From NCBI RefSeq assembly GCF_015291705.1, contig NZ_CP030050.1, positions 1,488,001 to 1,552,000 of the forward strand: a DNA stretch of 64,000 bases. Reading direction: 5' to 3'. The notes below the pieces were generated by a model that saw nothing but the letters and a program-made list of their open reading frames with translations, made no database searches and was not told where the DNA came from. This document shows, one piece after another, positions 18,567 to 27,150 of the stretch. Source of the DNA: Bradyrhizobium arachidis. Lineage in GTDB: Bacteria > Pseudomonadota > Alphaproteobacteria > Rhizobiales > Xanthobacteraceae. Every line of letters starts with the position of its first letter. Positions within the stretch are counted from its first letter, which is position 1. A program made the translations under genes and the position numbers.

Positions 18567-18992
18567 TGTGATTGTTATGGCCCCGCGTCATGCGCCGAGG
18601 CCCCGGCCCAGCGATATCAGGGCCGGCTGATAGCCCGGCCTGGCTCAAAGACACGGAAATCGCGGCTGCATCAACGGGGGGCGGACGCATCGCGACCATG
18701 CAGCGGCGAAGGCGGCTTCTCACGCTTTGGTCGAAGCCATGGCGCCGGCCGCCAAGGTTGCGAGATTTTAAGGGGATATCAAAGGCTTGGAGGGGCTTCC
18801 AAGCCCCGAAAAAGCCCCGTTCTTGCTTGCCTAGAAGGGCCGCTTCCTTTATCCGGTTGGGCTGCCTCGCGTGCGAACGGCCTTGGGCCGGGAATTGGGC
18901 TGGGCGCTAGGCGCGATCTTAGGAAAAGTGGATTCCGGTTTTCCGTTCGGATCGTGCCACCTACAGATAAATCTTCGAAGGATTACCCGCGA
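18567..18992. other. 426-bp purA leader region with hairpins and one interspersed repeat
   Basis: No convincing gene. It contains two mutually exclusive hairpins at 18784-18807: GGCTTGGA/TCCAAGCC, or GGGGCTT/AAGCCCC around CC, followed by CGAAAAAG. It also holds a copy of the 45-bp hairpin repeat at 18911-18957, close to the purA start. A transcribed leader is possible but unproven. Confidence 0.4.
18911..18957. repeat. 45-bp hairpin repeat (copy 1 of 3)
   Basis: GCGCGATC...GGAAAA...TTTTCC...GATCGTGC: an outer 8-bp pairing with one mismatch and an inner 6-bp perfect pairing. Related copies are at 27035-27079 and 37185-37229. Common type of intergenic repeat in alphaproteobacteria. Confidence 0.6.
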
Positions 18993-20285
18993 ATGGCCAA
19001 TGTTGTCGTCGTCGGCGCCCAGTGGGGCGACGAAGGGAAGGGCAAGATCGTCGACTGGTTGTCGGAGCAGGCGGACATCGTCGTCCGCTTCCAGGGCGGC
19101 CACAATGCCGGCCACACGCTGGTGATCAACGGCAAGACCTACAAGCTCGCGCTCCTGCCCTCGGGCGTGCTGCGCGAGGGCAAGCTCTCCGTGATCGGCA
19201 ACGGCGTGGTGTTCGACCCCACCGCCTTCCTCGACGAGGTGACGAAGCTGCGCGCGCAGGGCGTTGCGGTCTCGCCAGAGAATCTGCGTGTCGCCGAGAA
19301 CGTCACCCTGATCCTGCCGTTGCACCGTGAGCTCGATGCGCTGCGCGAGTCCTCCAACGCGGCGACCGCGATCGGCACCACGCGCCGCGGCATCGGCCCG
19401 GCCTATGAGGACAAGGTCGGCCGCCGCGCCATCCGCCTGATGGACCTCGCCGACCTCAACACCCTGCCGCACAAGATCGACCGGCTGCTGGCGCATCACA
19501 ACGCGCTGCGCCGTGGTCTCAACCTGCCGGAGTTCGACGGCAAGGAGATCCTGAAGGAGCTGAGCGCGCTGGCGCCGCAGCTGTTGCCCTACGCCGAGAC
19601 GGTGTGGCGGCTGCTTGACATCGAGCGGCGCGCCGGCAAGCGCATGCTGTTCGAGGGCGCGCAAGGCGCGCTGCTCGACGTCGACCACGGCACCTATCCC
19701 TACGTCACCTCGTCCAATACGGTGGCGGCGCAGGCCGCGACCGGTGCCGGCCTCGGGCCGGGCGCCGTCGGCTATGTGCTTGGCCTGTGCAAGGCCTACA
19801 CGACCCGTGTCGGCCAGGGCCCGTTCCCGACCGAGCAGGACAATGAGATCGGCCGCAAGATCGGCGAACGTGGCCGCGAGTTCGGCACCAACACCGGCCG
19901 TCCGCGCCGCTGCGGCTGGTTCGACGCCGTGCTGGTCCGACAGGCGGTTCGCACCTGCGGCATCAATGGCCTCGCGCTTACCAAGCTCGACATCCTCGAC
20001 GGCTTCGACACGATCGAGGTCTGCACCGGCTACAAGCTCGACGGCAAGGAGATCGACCATTTCCCGGCCGGCGAGGGCGCCCAGGCCCGGGTCGAGCCGA
20101 TCTACGAGACCATCGAGGGCTGGAAGGAGCCGACCGCCAATGCACGGTCTTGGGCGGACCTGCCGGCCCAGGCCATCAAATATGTCCGCCGGATCGAGGA
20201 ATTGGTGGGGTGCCCGGTGGCGCTGCTTTCCACCAGCCCCGAACGTGAAGATACTATCCTGGTGCAAAATCCGTTTGAGGCTTAA
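18993..20285 (+). CDS. purA: Adenylosuccinate synthetase
   Basis: 430 residues, near the 432 of E. coli PurA. The start at 18993 gives the canonical N-terminus [19 protein letters not shown] with the GTP-binding GDEGKGK loop and catalytic Asp13; His41 is in NAGHTLV. Also present are [36 protein letters not shown] and [12 protein letters not shown]. It joins IMP and aspartate with GTP to give adenylosuccinate, the first committed AMP step. The frame is open far upstream, but that part has no coding character. Confidence 0.98.
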   Translation: MANVVVVGAQWGDEGKGKIVDWLSEQADIVVRFQGGHNAGHTLVINGKTYKLALLPSGVLREGKLSVIGNGVVFDPTAFLDEVTKLRAQGVAVSPENLRVAENVTLILPLHRELDALRESSNAATAIGTTRRGIGPAYEDKVGRRAIRLMDLADLNTLPHKIDRLLAHHNALRRGLNLPEFDGKEILKELSALAPQLLPYAETVWRLLDIERRAGKRMLFEGAQGALLDVDHGTYPYVTSSNTVAAQAATGAGLGPGAVGYVLGLCKAYTTRVGQGPFPTEQDNEIGRKIGERGREFGTNTGRPRRCGWFDAVLVRQAVRTCGINGLALTKLDILDGFDTIEVCTGYKLDGKEIDHFPAGEGAQARVEPIYETIEGWKEPTANARSWADLPAQAIKYVRRIEELVGCPVALLSTSPEREDTILVQNPFEA

Positions 20286-20322
20286 CGAAATCTTACTGGG
20301 ACGCGCGTATAGTTGAGTAGAA

Positions 20323-21948
20323 ATGGCTGATTACTATCCGCTGATCGCCCGCGCTATTGCTGCCCTGGACCCGAACGCTCCCGGCGAGAGCCGTCGTGCG
20401 CTCTATGAGCGCGCGCGCACGGCGCTGATCGCGCAGCTGCGCAGCGTGCAGCCGCCGCTCTCCGAATCCGAGATCACCCGCGAACGGCTGTCGCTGGAAG
20501 AGGCGGTTCGCAAGGTCGAATCGGAGGCTGCCCAGCGCGCCCGCGAGGCCTCGCGGCCGGGTGGCGGCGGCACTGGGCGCAGTGGCAGCGGCGATGCGTT
20601 CCGGAAAGCCAGCACCCGCGCTGCCGAGGGCAATTCGGCCGCGCCTCCGCCGGGGGGCCCGCCGCGCACCCGTCCGGCCCCGACGCCGCCGCGGGCCGAC
20701 CGTCCGTCCTTTAACGTCGATGACCAGGGCGATGCCCAGCGTCCGCCGCGGGCGCCGCGCTTCGACGCCCCGCGCCAGCCGGGTCCGCCCGGTCCGCCGA
20801 TGCCGGAGCCGCCGGCGCCTCCGCAGGCCGGGCGCGATCGCGCCGGCGGGCGCCGTCCGCCGGACATCGGACCTCCGCCGCCGCTGCCGCCGGCGCCTGG
20901 CGTGCGCGGCTTCCGCGACATCACGGCAGATGCCAACGATCTCGGCGGCGCCGCCGCGCAGGCCAACCGCGCCGCGCGCCGCACCTACGCCAACGTGCCC
21001 TCGCCCTCGCCGGAATTCGACCGGCTGGAGCCGAGCCTGGAAAACCGCGCCGGCGGCGAGCAGGATCCGCCCTATTCCTACGACGAGTCGATCGAGGAGG
21101 CCGAGCGCTACGCGCCGCAGCCGCCGTCGCCGCGTCCGCGCATCGCGCCCGAGCGCGAGGCCAAGAAGCGCGCCCGCACCGGCTCGATGTTCCCGTTCAA
21201 GAGCGCGATCGCGGTCGGCATCGTGCTGATCCTGGTCGGCGCCGGCATCCTCTGGGGCAAGCAGCTGGTCCAGACCGCGACCAATCTGTTCAAGTCCTCG
21301 CCCACCCAGGTGGTGGAGGCGCCGAAGGATTCCTCGCAGCCGCAGAGCAAGCCGAAGATTCCGGACCGCGTCGGCCAGCCCTCGGCCAGCGACCAGCCGG
21401 TCGCGCCGGTGGCGCAGAAGGTCGTGCTCTATGACGAGGATCCGTCGGATCCCAAGGGTAAGCAATATGTCGGCTCGGTGGTGTGGCGGCTCGAGCCGAT
21501 CAAGGCGTCGGGCAACCAGAAAGCCGACGTCGCCGTGCGCGCCGACATCGAGATCCCCGACCGCAAGTTCAAGATGACGATGTCGTTCCGCCGCAATACC
21601 GACTCCTCGCTGCCGGCGAGCCACACGGCGGAATTGACCTTCATCCTGCCGCCGGATTTCCCGGGCGGCAGCGTCTCCAACGTGCCGGGCATTCTGATGA
21701 AGTCGAACGAGCAGGCGCGCGGCACGCCGCTTGCCGGCCTCGCGGTCAAGGTCACCGACGGCTTCTTCCTGGTCGGCCTCTCCAACGTCGACGCCGACCG
21801 CGCCCGCAACGTCCAGCTCCTGAAGGAGCGCTCGTGGTTCGACGTGCCGCTGGTCTATGCCAACCAGCGCCGCGCCATCATCGCCATCGAGAAGGGCGCC
21901 CCGGGCGAGCGCGCCTTCAACGACGCCTTCGCGCAGTGGGGCGACTAG
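20323..21948 (+). CDS. Proline-rich single-pass membrane protein of unknown function
   Basis: 541 residues. Residues 1-75 form a charged helical N-terminus (MADYYPLIARAIAALDPN, then ARTALIAQLRS). Residues 80-290 are a low-complexity Pro/Arg/Gly-rich cytoplasmic stretch. One membrane helix lies at about 295-315 (AIAVGIVLILVGAGILW), followed by a periplasmic domain (about 365-541) with VLYDEDPSDPKGKQYVGSVVWR. The layout resembles conserved alphaproteobacterial proteins encoded after purA, but I assign no function. It starts 37 bases after purA and may be co-transcribed. Confidence 0.8.
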   Translation: MADYYPLIARAIAALDPNAPGESRRALYERARTALIAQLRSVQPPLSESEITRERLSLEEAVRKVESEAAQRAREASRPGGGGTGRSGSGDAFRKASTRAAEGNSAAPPPGGPPRTRPAPTPPRADRPSFNVDDQGDAQRPPRAPRFDAPRQPGPPGPPMPEPPAPPQAGRDRAGGRRPPDIGPPPPLPPAPGVRGFRDITADANDLGGAAAQANRAARRTYANVPSPSPEFDRLEPSLENRAGGEQDPPYSYDESIEEAERYAPQPPSPRPRIAPEREAKKRARTGSMFPFKSAIAVGIVLILVGAGILWGKQLVQTATNLFKSSPTQVVEAPKDSSQPQSKPKIPDRVGQPSASDQPVAPVAQKVVLYDEDPSDPKGKQYVGSVVWRLEPIKASGNQKADVAVRADIEIPDRKFKMTMSFRRNTDSSLPASHTAELTFILPPDFPGGSVSNVPGILMKSNEQARGTPLAGLAVKVTDGFFLVGLSNVDADRARNVQLLKERSWFDVPLVYANQRRAIIAIEKGAPGERAFNDAFAQWGD

Positions 21949-21952
21949 CCCA

Positions 21953-22501
21953 TTACCTCGACGTCGAGCCGATCGGATGCTCCGGCGAGCCAAGGCCCGA
22001 GCCGGAGCTGCCAATAGGCTGCCCGTTGGCGGTATGACCGACGCCGACACCGGCCGCGCCGACGGCGCCGGATGACTGGTCCGCTCCCGGTGCCGTGTTC
22101 GAACCGTTGATGGCCGTACTCCTCTGAGCGGACGCTGTCGCGCTCGGACCAATGAGTGACGGATCGGACGGCACGAAATAGTTCGTCGCCTTCCTCGGCG
22201 TTGGGACTAGGCCTGGGGTGCCTGTCGTTCCCACCGTGCTGCCTGTTGTTCCGCTCGTGCTGCCGGTCGGTCCCAGATTGGTCGCAGGCCGGATGGTGCC
22301 GGTCCCGCTATAAGCGCCGTAACCACCGGCACCATAGGCGCCGTTCCCGTAGGCGCCCGTCGAACCCGCTGCAGCGGCCGCGGCCGCGGAACCGGTGCCG
22401 CCCGAGCCGGCGGCAGCTCCGCTTGTGCCTTGCGCAAGGGCCGGCGTGACGATGCCGGCAAGGACGATCGCGACCAGCGTTCCAGATGTCCATGAAGCCA
22501 T
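21953..22501 (-). CDS. Secreted Gly/Ala/Thr-rich low-complexity protein
   Basis: 182 residues from the ATG at 22501 (GGAGGGG 4-10 bases upstream; an ATG at 22534 has no ribosome site). Signal peptide of about 24 residues ending PALAQG. The rest is low complexity: GSGGTGSAAAAAAAGST, then GAYGNGAYGAGGYG repeats and TGSTSGTTGSTVGTTG. Such exported proteins are frequent in Bradyrhizobium, with unknown function. Its stop nearly abuts the preceding gene's stop (convergent). Confidence 0.65.
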   Translation of the reverse strand: MASWTSGTLVAIVLAGIVTPALAQGTSGAAAGSGGTGSAAAAAAAGSTGAYGNGAYGAGGYGAYSGTGTIRPATNLGPTGSTSGTTGSTVGTTGTPGLVPTPRKATNYFVPSDPSLIGPSATASAQRSTAINGSNTAPGADQSSGAVGAAGVGVGHTANGQPIGSSGSGLGSPEHPIGSTSR

Positions 22502-22630
22502 GATCCCCTCCGATGCTCGTTCGAAACGGATCAATGTCGGGAACCCGACAATGGTTTCCCTTGATGTCCAAGCGCGCGGCGCGCGCGTTGTCGCACCCGC
22601 CGCTGCTCGACGCTGTCGCCGGCGGAGCGC

Positions 22631-22903
22631 TTATTGCGCGGCTGCCTCCCGCTTGCGCGCGGCTGCGGCCGCGGCGTGCTCGCGGTCCATCACGGCGCGG
22701 CAGCCGGGGCTGACATGCGACTTGTTCCGCACCATGCAGGCGGTGATCCTGGGGATGTCCGGGATCTCGCTGGAGCACAGACGCATCGCGTCGGCGGAGC
22801 ACATCTGCTGTGCTTCCGACGAGAAGGCGAGGCCGGGTGATGTCTGGAGTGCGATGGCGGCGGTGAAGGCGAATAGCGAAGCGATGGTGTGATAGCGTGA
22901 CAT
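22631..22903 (-). CDS. Small secreted cysteine-rich protein (GLG1-like Cys repeat), copy 1
   Basis: 90 residues: signal peptide about 1-26 (ending LAFSS), then a four-cysteine unit C-x3-D-x2-RLC, CMVRNKSHVSPGC, and an Ala/Arg-rich charged tail. The spacing matches the cysteine-rich repeat of Golgi GLG1 proteins (PF00839), which also occurs in small periplasmic bacterial proteins. The four cysteines would form two disulfides in the periplasm. It is paralogous to 23428-23676. Confidence 0.7.
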   Translation of the reverse strand: MSRYHTIASLFAFTAAIALQTSPGLAFSSEAQQMCSADAMRLCSSEIPDIPRITACMVRNKSHVSPGCRAVMDREHAAAAAARKREAAAQ

Positions 22904-23161
22904 GTAGAATACGTCCCCGAGTTCCTAGGGCTTGAGCCACTTGATTTTGGGGCGCCGCACGCGGCTTGATCTGCCGCATGTCACAGCCTTCACGCCGGGA
23001 GCCTGCTCCCGCATGTGGTCGCTCGATTTCCTGATGTCCGAATCGAAAAGTGCTGCGCCGCCCGATTCGAGTATGCGCCAATGTCACGCAGCTGCAATGG
23101 CCGGCGTGAAGGAATTCGCAGTTGTTGCACGCACGTCACGCGGAAAGCAGCAACGCGCGGG

Positions 23162-23431
23162 TCAGATCAGCCGATCGGACGATGCGTTCGCCTCGTCCGC
23201 ATCATCAGCGCCGAGCGCGGCAGCGTGTTCCTCGACCGCGCTGATGCCCTTTGGTGTGAGCTCGAACAGATCTCCGTCCTTCATCACATAGCCGTCGGCG
23301 ATCAGCTCGCCGATCTTGCCGTGTCGGTCGTCGGCGAAGGCAACGGATTGGCTGATGTCCCTGAGGATCGAGAGCTGTTCGTCGCGCAGCATGTCTGACA
23401 TCTCCGATCTCGGCAGGGACTCGATCCTCAC
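23162..23431 (-). CDS. Small winged-helix-like hypothetical protein, coupled to the upstream Cys-rich gene
   Basis: Up to 89 residues. The GTG at 23431 overlaps the upstream TGA as GTGA; ATG at 23401 or 23392 (GGAG 8 bases before the latter) are alternatives. The core DEQLSILRDISQSVAF through GYVMKDGDLFELTPKGISAVEEH reads like a winged-helix fold with a beta wing, as in MarR-like or RepA-like small proteins. No family assigned. Confidence 0.55.
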   Translation of the reverse strand: MRIESLPRSEMSDMLRDEQLSILRDISQSVAFADDRHGKIGELIADGYVMKDGDLFELTPKGISAVEEHAAALGADDADEANASSDRLI

Positions 23432-23676
23432 ATGCCGTGGCTCTGGAAGACCTTGCTGCAGGCGCGCGACAGCTTGGCGCGGTTGGCTTGCAGGCAGCTC
23501 TGCACCGCACCGTCATTGCCAAGCTCCTTGCGGCAGAGCCGCGATGCGTCCCGCGAGCAGGCGTTCTGCTCCTGCGGCGTGCCCATGTGGCCTTGCGCAA
23601 GAGCGGGGGATAGGCCGCTCATGGCGACCAGCGTGATCGTCGCCAGGACAAGTTTGCGGGACATCGGCGGCTCCAA
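23428..23676 (-). CDS. Small secreted cysteine-rich protein (GLG1-like Cys repeat), copy 2
   Basis: Up to 82 residues; a start at Met5 is also possible. Signal peptide ending ALAQG, then the same four-Cys unit as 22631-22903: NACSRDASRLCRKEL, SCLQANRAKLSRAC, giving C-x3-D-x2-RLC and C-x10-C. Likely periplasmic with two disulfides. It is encoded directly before the winged-helix-like protein. Confidence 0.7.
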   Translation of the reverse strand: MEPPMSRKLVLATITLVAMSGLSPALAQGHMGTPQEQNACSRDASRLCRKELGNDGAVQSCLQANRAKLSRACSKVFQSHGM

Positions 23677-23808
23677 TCCGGCAGGAATGTTTCAGGTCCT
23701 GTCTGAACTCGGCGCCTTGCCACTTGTTCCCCTCGAGACAGCGCCCGCGGCCGCTGTTCAAGGTTCCCGCAGCGCTGCTATAACGGGGCGAAGTAACGAG
23801 GGTGTTCG

Positions 23809-24234
23809 ATGAAACGCTATCTGGTGTTTGCGCTGGTCGGTCCTTTCGTCGGCGGGTTCCTGTTGCTGCTGACCACCACCTACCAGTCCGGCTATTGGGC
23901 CCAGACCAACCTCGGCGAGGTCGGCAAGCTGTTCGCGGTGTTCTTCAAGTCCCTGCAATACAGCTATCTGTTCGGCTTCCTGCCCTCGCTGATGATCGGC
24001 GCGGTCGACGACATCCTGCTCCATGTCAGGCGGATCGGCCCGGTCGTGCGCATGCTGCTGGTCGGACTGTTCGCCTTCCTCCTGGCTTCCCTGACCTACA
24101 GCTCGCGCGGGCCGGACTCCGGCGCGGTTCAGTTCATCCTGTACGGCCTGGTCGGGTTCGTGCCGGCCGTGATTTCATCCTGGCTCGTGCATAGATATGT
24201 CGAGGAGCCGCGACCGGCGGCGGCCCCGACCTGA
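23809..24234 (+). CDS. Small four-helix integral membrane protein
   Basis: 141 residues with hydrophobic helices at about 5-24, 38-62, 78-98 and 108-126, and a short charged C-terminus. Phe/Leu-rich with conserved-looking VDDILLH between helices 2 and 3. A hypothetical family common in Bradyrhizobium; function unknown. Confidence 0.65.
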   Translation: MKRYLVFALVGPFVGGFLLLLTTTYQSGYWAQTNLGEVGKLFAVFFKSLQYSYLFGFLPSLMIGAVDDILLHVRRIGPVVRMLLVGLFAFLLASLTYSSRGPDSGAVQFILYGLVGFVPAVISSWLVHRYVEEPRPAAAPT

Positions 24235-24299
24235 GCGCGCGACGTTCGGGCGCAGCAGCAACCTCCGCTGCGCCGGTGCGTTCTCAGAAGGCCATGACC

Positions 24300-24830
24300 A
24301 TGTCCGACGACGACATCCTTGCTCCGCGCAAATCCCGTTCGGGAGAGCGCTCGCGTTTTTCGGACCGCGAGGCGCGCGGGCCGATCATCGACCAGGAGGG
24401 GCATGAGATCCGCCCCGAGACGCTGGACCAGGGCTTTCGCGAGTTTCGCTTCGAGTTCGGCAAGGATAATCCGTTCGGCAATCTCACCCGCGAGCAGCGC
24501 ATCGCGCGGCTCGAGGCGATCGCCAAGCTGCTCGACGTCGCCTTCATCCTGCCCGGCACCAATATCCGCTACGGCATCGACGGGCTGATCGGGCTGATCC
24601 CCGTCGTTGGCGACATCATCACCACGGCGATCTCGCTGTGGCTGGTGCGCGAGGCGCGCGCCTTGGGCGCGCCCTGGTACATCACGGCGCGCATGCTCGG
24701 CAATGTCGCGGTCGACGGCGTGGTCGGCATGGTGCCGTTCGCCGGCGATGCCTTCGACGTCATGTTCCGCGCCAACATGCGCAACGTGCGCCTGCTCCGC
24801 CGCTGGCTCGACAAGCAGCCGCGGATGTGA
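24300..24830 (+). CDS. DUF4112 domain membrane protein
   Basis: 176 residues from the ATG at 24300 (AGAAGG 8 bases before; ATG at 24294 also possible). A charged N-terminal part (1-80) is followed by the DUF4112 core: RIARLEAIAKLLDVAFILPG, GIDGLIGLIPVVGDIITTAIS and GMVPFAGDAFDVMFRANMRN. The glycine/proline-rich helices are membrane-associated. The domain's function is not established. Confidence 0.83.
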   Translation: MSDDDILAPRKSRSGERSRFSDREARGPIIDQEGHEIRPETLDQGFREFRFEFGKDNPFGNLTREQRIARLEAIAKLLDVAFILPGTNIRYGIDGLIGLIPVVGDIITTAISLWLVREARALGAPWYITARMLGNVAVDGVVGMVPFAGDAFDVMFRANMRNVRLLRRWLDKQPRM

Positions 24831-24847
24831 GGCCCCAAAAACGCAAA

Positions 24848-24877
24848 AAGCGCGACGGCCCTTCGGCAATCGCGCTT
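24848..24877 (-). terminator. Rho-independent terminator for the minus-strand small gene
   Basis: AAGCGCGA (24848) pairs with TCGCGCTT (24870-24877), with an inner GCC/GGC pairing around CTTC. On the minus strand the stem is followed by TTTTTGCGTTTTT, the expected uridine tract. It may also receive the converging DUF4112 transcript. Confidence 0.75.
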
Positions 24878-24907
24878 GCTGCGCATATCGGAGGCTTGCG
24901 AAGAAAC

Positions 24908-25201
24908 TTACGCCGCGTCGGCGTCGGTCTCGGCGGCCGGGGCCGGCTTGGGACGGCGGGGCAGCGGGAAGGCTTCGCTCTCATAGAGCGAGCGGATGCC
25001 GTTCTGGTCGAAGCGCGCTTCCTCGACCTGGAGATAGGCGCCGTTCAGCGAATCCGTCGGCAACTGCTCCATCGCGAACTGCACGGCTTCGGCCGCGGTG
25101 CCGAACCGGCGATAGGTGAAGCCCGCGCGCTTCTTCTTGCGGATCGCGGCGGGGAACAGTTCGGCGGAAGTATTGAAGTTGAACGGACGCAGTGGACGCA
25201 T
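24908..25201 (-). CDS. Conserved small hypothetical protein
   Basis: 97 residues from the ATG at 25201; a longer frame to 25294 has no ribosome site and weak coding character. Begins [20 protein letters not shown], then [27 protein letters not shown] and an acidic/alanine tail. Looks like a soluble alpha/beta protein conserved in Rhizobiales. No function known to me. Confidence 0.7.
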   Translation of the reverse strand: MRPLRPFNFNTSAELFPAAIRKKKRAGFTYRRFGTAAEAVQFAMEQLPTDSLNGAYLQVEEARFDQNGIRSLYESEAFPLPRRPKPAPAAETDADAA

Positions 25202-25388
25202 GGTCAAAGACCTCGTGAGCTTCTCTGGGGCTTTAAGCGCGTGGGGTTTGGGAGGGCAGGGGCCGCAATCGAGCGGGCCCGCCGCACATGTCATTTTCGC
25301 CCACTAATATAGGCCGATTTGACAGAATTGCGACCCCTGCGATGGGAGATGATGAATCCACGCATGGCAGCCCCGCAGGGACGATAAG

Positions 25389-25410
25389 ATAAGTAATTTC
25401 AATTACTTAT
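25389..25410. promoter_or_regulatory. Perfect AT-rich palindrome downstream of the DUF3309 gene
   Basis: ATAAGTAATT and AATTACTTAT are exact reverse complements with a 2-base spacer. It lies 6 bases past the DUF3309 stop in an otherwise GC-rich region. Could be a weak terminator or a protein-binding site. Confidence 0.4.
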
Positions 25411-25415
25411 ATGGT

Positions 25416-25580
25416 TTACAGTTTGCCAAGAAGCAGCAGCACCAGCAACACCACCAGCACGACGCCGCCGATCCCCATACCGGAATGGCCCATGCCGTAG
25501 CCGTAGCCGCCGATCCGGCCAGACCAGCCGCCCAAGAGATAGATGATCACCAGGATGATCAGGATGGTCCCAAGCGTCAT
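25416..25580 (-). CDS. DUF3309 family small membrane protein
   Basis: 54 residues from the ATG at 25580, with GGAGG 5-9 bases upstream. Two hydrophobic segments (MTLGTILIILVIIYLLGGW, and VVLVVLLVLLLLGKL at the C-terminus) flank a Gly/Tyr-rich loop (GYGYGMGHSGMG). This is the typical layout of DUF3309, a very small protein common in Proteobacteria with unknown role. Confidence 0.8.
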   Translation of the reverse strand: MTLGTILIILVIIYLLGGWSGRIGGYGYGMGHSGMGIGGVVLVVLLVLLLLGKL

Positions 25581-25688
25581 GGCATCCTCCCTGGCGGCCG
25601 GCGGACTGTGCGCATCGGCCGCACCGCCAGGAGAGAAAAGCATAAAGGTGCCATCGGGTTCCACTGGGGAACCCGATGGCACGCAATA

Positions 25689-26108
25689 TTATTTCGGCTC
25701 GAGCTTCAGCGCCGCCGAATTGATGCAGTAGCGCAGGCCGTTCGGCCCGGGACCGTCAGGGAAGACGTGGCCGAGATGGCCGCTGCACTTGGAGCACAGC
25801 ACCTCGGTGCGGATCATGCCGTGGCTCATGTCCCGCTCCTCGTCGATATGGCTATCGACGGCGGGCTGGGTGAAGCTCGGCCAGCCGCAGCCGGAATCGA
25901 ACTTGGCATCGGATTCGAACAGCACATTGCCGCAGCCGGCGCAGACATAGGTGCCGGCACGGGGGTCGTGCTCATACTCGCCCGTGAAGGGACGCTCGGT
26001 CGCCTTCTCGCGCAGCACCGCGTACTGCATCGGCGTCAGCTCGCGCCGCCACTGCTCCTCGCTCTTGATGACCTTGTCGTCGGTGGTTTTCGCTTTGGTG
26101 TCGGGCAT
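25689..26108 (-). CDS. msrB: Peptide-methionine (R)-S-oxide reductase MsrB
   Basis: 139 residues. Zinc-binding cysteines are at 56, 59 (CAGC) and 105, 108 (CSKC). The catalytic Cys128 is in [11 protein letters not shown], with GCGWPSF at 73-79. Lacks a signal peptide, so cytoplasmic. It reduces R-methionine sulfoxide in proteins and is encoded directly after msrA, which handles the S isomer. Confidence 0.96.
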   Translation of the reverse strand: MPDTKAKTTDDKVIKSEEQWRRELTPMQYAVLREKATERPFTGEYEHDPRAGTYVCAGCGNVLFESDAKFDSGCGWPSFTQPAVDSHIDEERDMSHGMIRTEVLCSKCSGHLGHVFPDGPGPNGLRYCINSAALKLEPK

Positions 26109-26138
26109 GGGTCTCCCGTTTCTCTTGCGATCTTTCGA

Positions 26139-26843
26139 TCAGTTGGTCGCCTTGCTGGCACTGACCAGCGTCGGCTTCTCGATGTAGTTATCCGCGAACA
26201 GCTTTTTCAGGTTCTCGACCTTGGGAAGGTCGTTGTAGGCGATGTAGGGCTGGTTCGGGTGCAGCGTCAGATAGTCCTGGTGATAGGCCTCGGCCGGGTA
26301 GAACGCCTCCAGCGCGCCGACCTTGGTCACGATCGGCCTCTTGAACACCTTGGCGCTGTCGAGCTGCGCGATATAGGCCTCCGCCACCTTCTTCTGCTCA
26401 TCGGAGGTGGTGAAGATCGCCGAGCGATATTGCGTGCCGGTGTCGGGGCCCTGGCGATTGAGCTGGGTCGGATCGTGCACCACCGAGAAATAGATCTGGA
26501 GGATCTTGCCGTAGGAGATCTTCTTCGGGTCGTACTTGATCTCGACCGACTCGGCGTGGCCGGTCCGGCCGCCCGAGACGGTCTGGTAGTCGGCGGTCGC
26601 CTTGGTGCCGCCGGCATAGCCGGAGACCGCGTTGACGACGCCCGCTGTGTGCTGGAAGACGCCCTGCACGCCCCAGAAGCAGCCGCCGGCGACCACGGCG
26701 GTCTGGATGCCGGTTGCCGGCGCAGCGTCCATGGCGGGAGCGGGGATCACGACCGCGTCCTCGGCGGCCCGTGACGGCATGGCGAAGGCCAGCGTCGCGG
26801 CGGCGGTGGCGGCGAGCAGGGACAAAAGGACAGGTCGGCGCAT
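26139..26843 (-). CDS. msrA: Peptide-methionine (S)-S-oxide reductase MsrA, exported form
   Basis: 234 residues with a signal peptide of about 26 residues (ending PSRAAED), so this MsrA is probably periplasmic while the downstream MsrB has no signal. Catalytic Cys55 sits in GGCFWG; GYAGG, HAESVEIKYDPK, HDPTQLNRQGPDTGTQYRS and EAYHQDYL are family signatures. About 30 bases separate it from msrB, so they form an operon. Confidence 0.95.
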   Translation of the reverse strand: MRRPVLLSLLAATAAATLAFAMPSRAAEDAVVIPAPAMDAAPATGIQTAVVAGGCFWGVQGVFQHTAGVVNAVSGYAGGTKATADYQTVSGGRTGHAESVEIKYDPKKISYGKILQIYFSVVHDPTQLNRQGPDTGTQYRSAIFTTSDEQKKVAEAYIAQLDSAKVFKRPIVTKVGALEAFYPAEAYHQDYLTLHPNQPYIAYNDLPKVENLKKLFADNYIEKPTLVSASKATN

Positions 26844-27150
26844 GGCGGATCCTCTTTCGGAAGGGCTGGCAGTCTAGGGCGCTTGGGCTCGGGCGAACAG
26901 TCCGCCCGGCCGCGTTTTCGCGTCATCCGAGATACGGGCAGAGCCGGCGGATTGTTACGCCGCCAAGCACACGAGGCTGTGAAGACCGCCGCGTGAGACA
27001 GCTGGCTTGGCGAGCAATGGAACTTCGGGTTAGAGCATGATCCGGAAAAGTGTGAAGCGGTTTTCCGCAAAGATCATGCGCAAACAATAGATGAACCCGC
27101 GCGATCGACGATCGACTTAGAAAAATGGTGGCTGGAGCTGACCTGACAAC
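26844..27150. other. Intergenic region between msrA and the TPR-caspase gene
   Basis: No gene seen. Contains the inverted GCCGGCGG...CGCCGCC motif (26943-26964, also at 37253-37273) and the 45-bp hairpin repeat at 27035-27079. Promoters for the two divergent genes must lie here, but none is distinctive. Confidence 0.4.
27035..27079. repeat. 45-bp hairpin repeat (copy 2 of 3)
   Basis: Nested perfect pairings: GCATGATC with GATCATGC, and inside CGGAAAA with TTTTCCG. Located 72 bases before the TPR-caspase gene. Confidence 0.65.

Noticed and set aside
18572..18910. 112-codon open frame in the purA leader
   Set aside because: No ribosome site, unlikely composition, and covers hairpin structures.
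17979..18992. N-terminal extension of purA by 338 codons
   Set aside because: PurA homologs start at [18 protein letters not shown]; the extension is antisense to the EamA gene and contains the leader hairpins.
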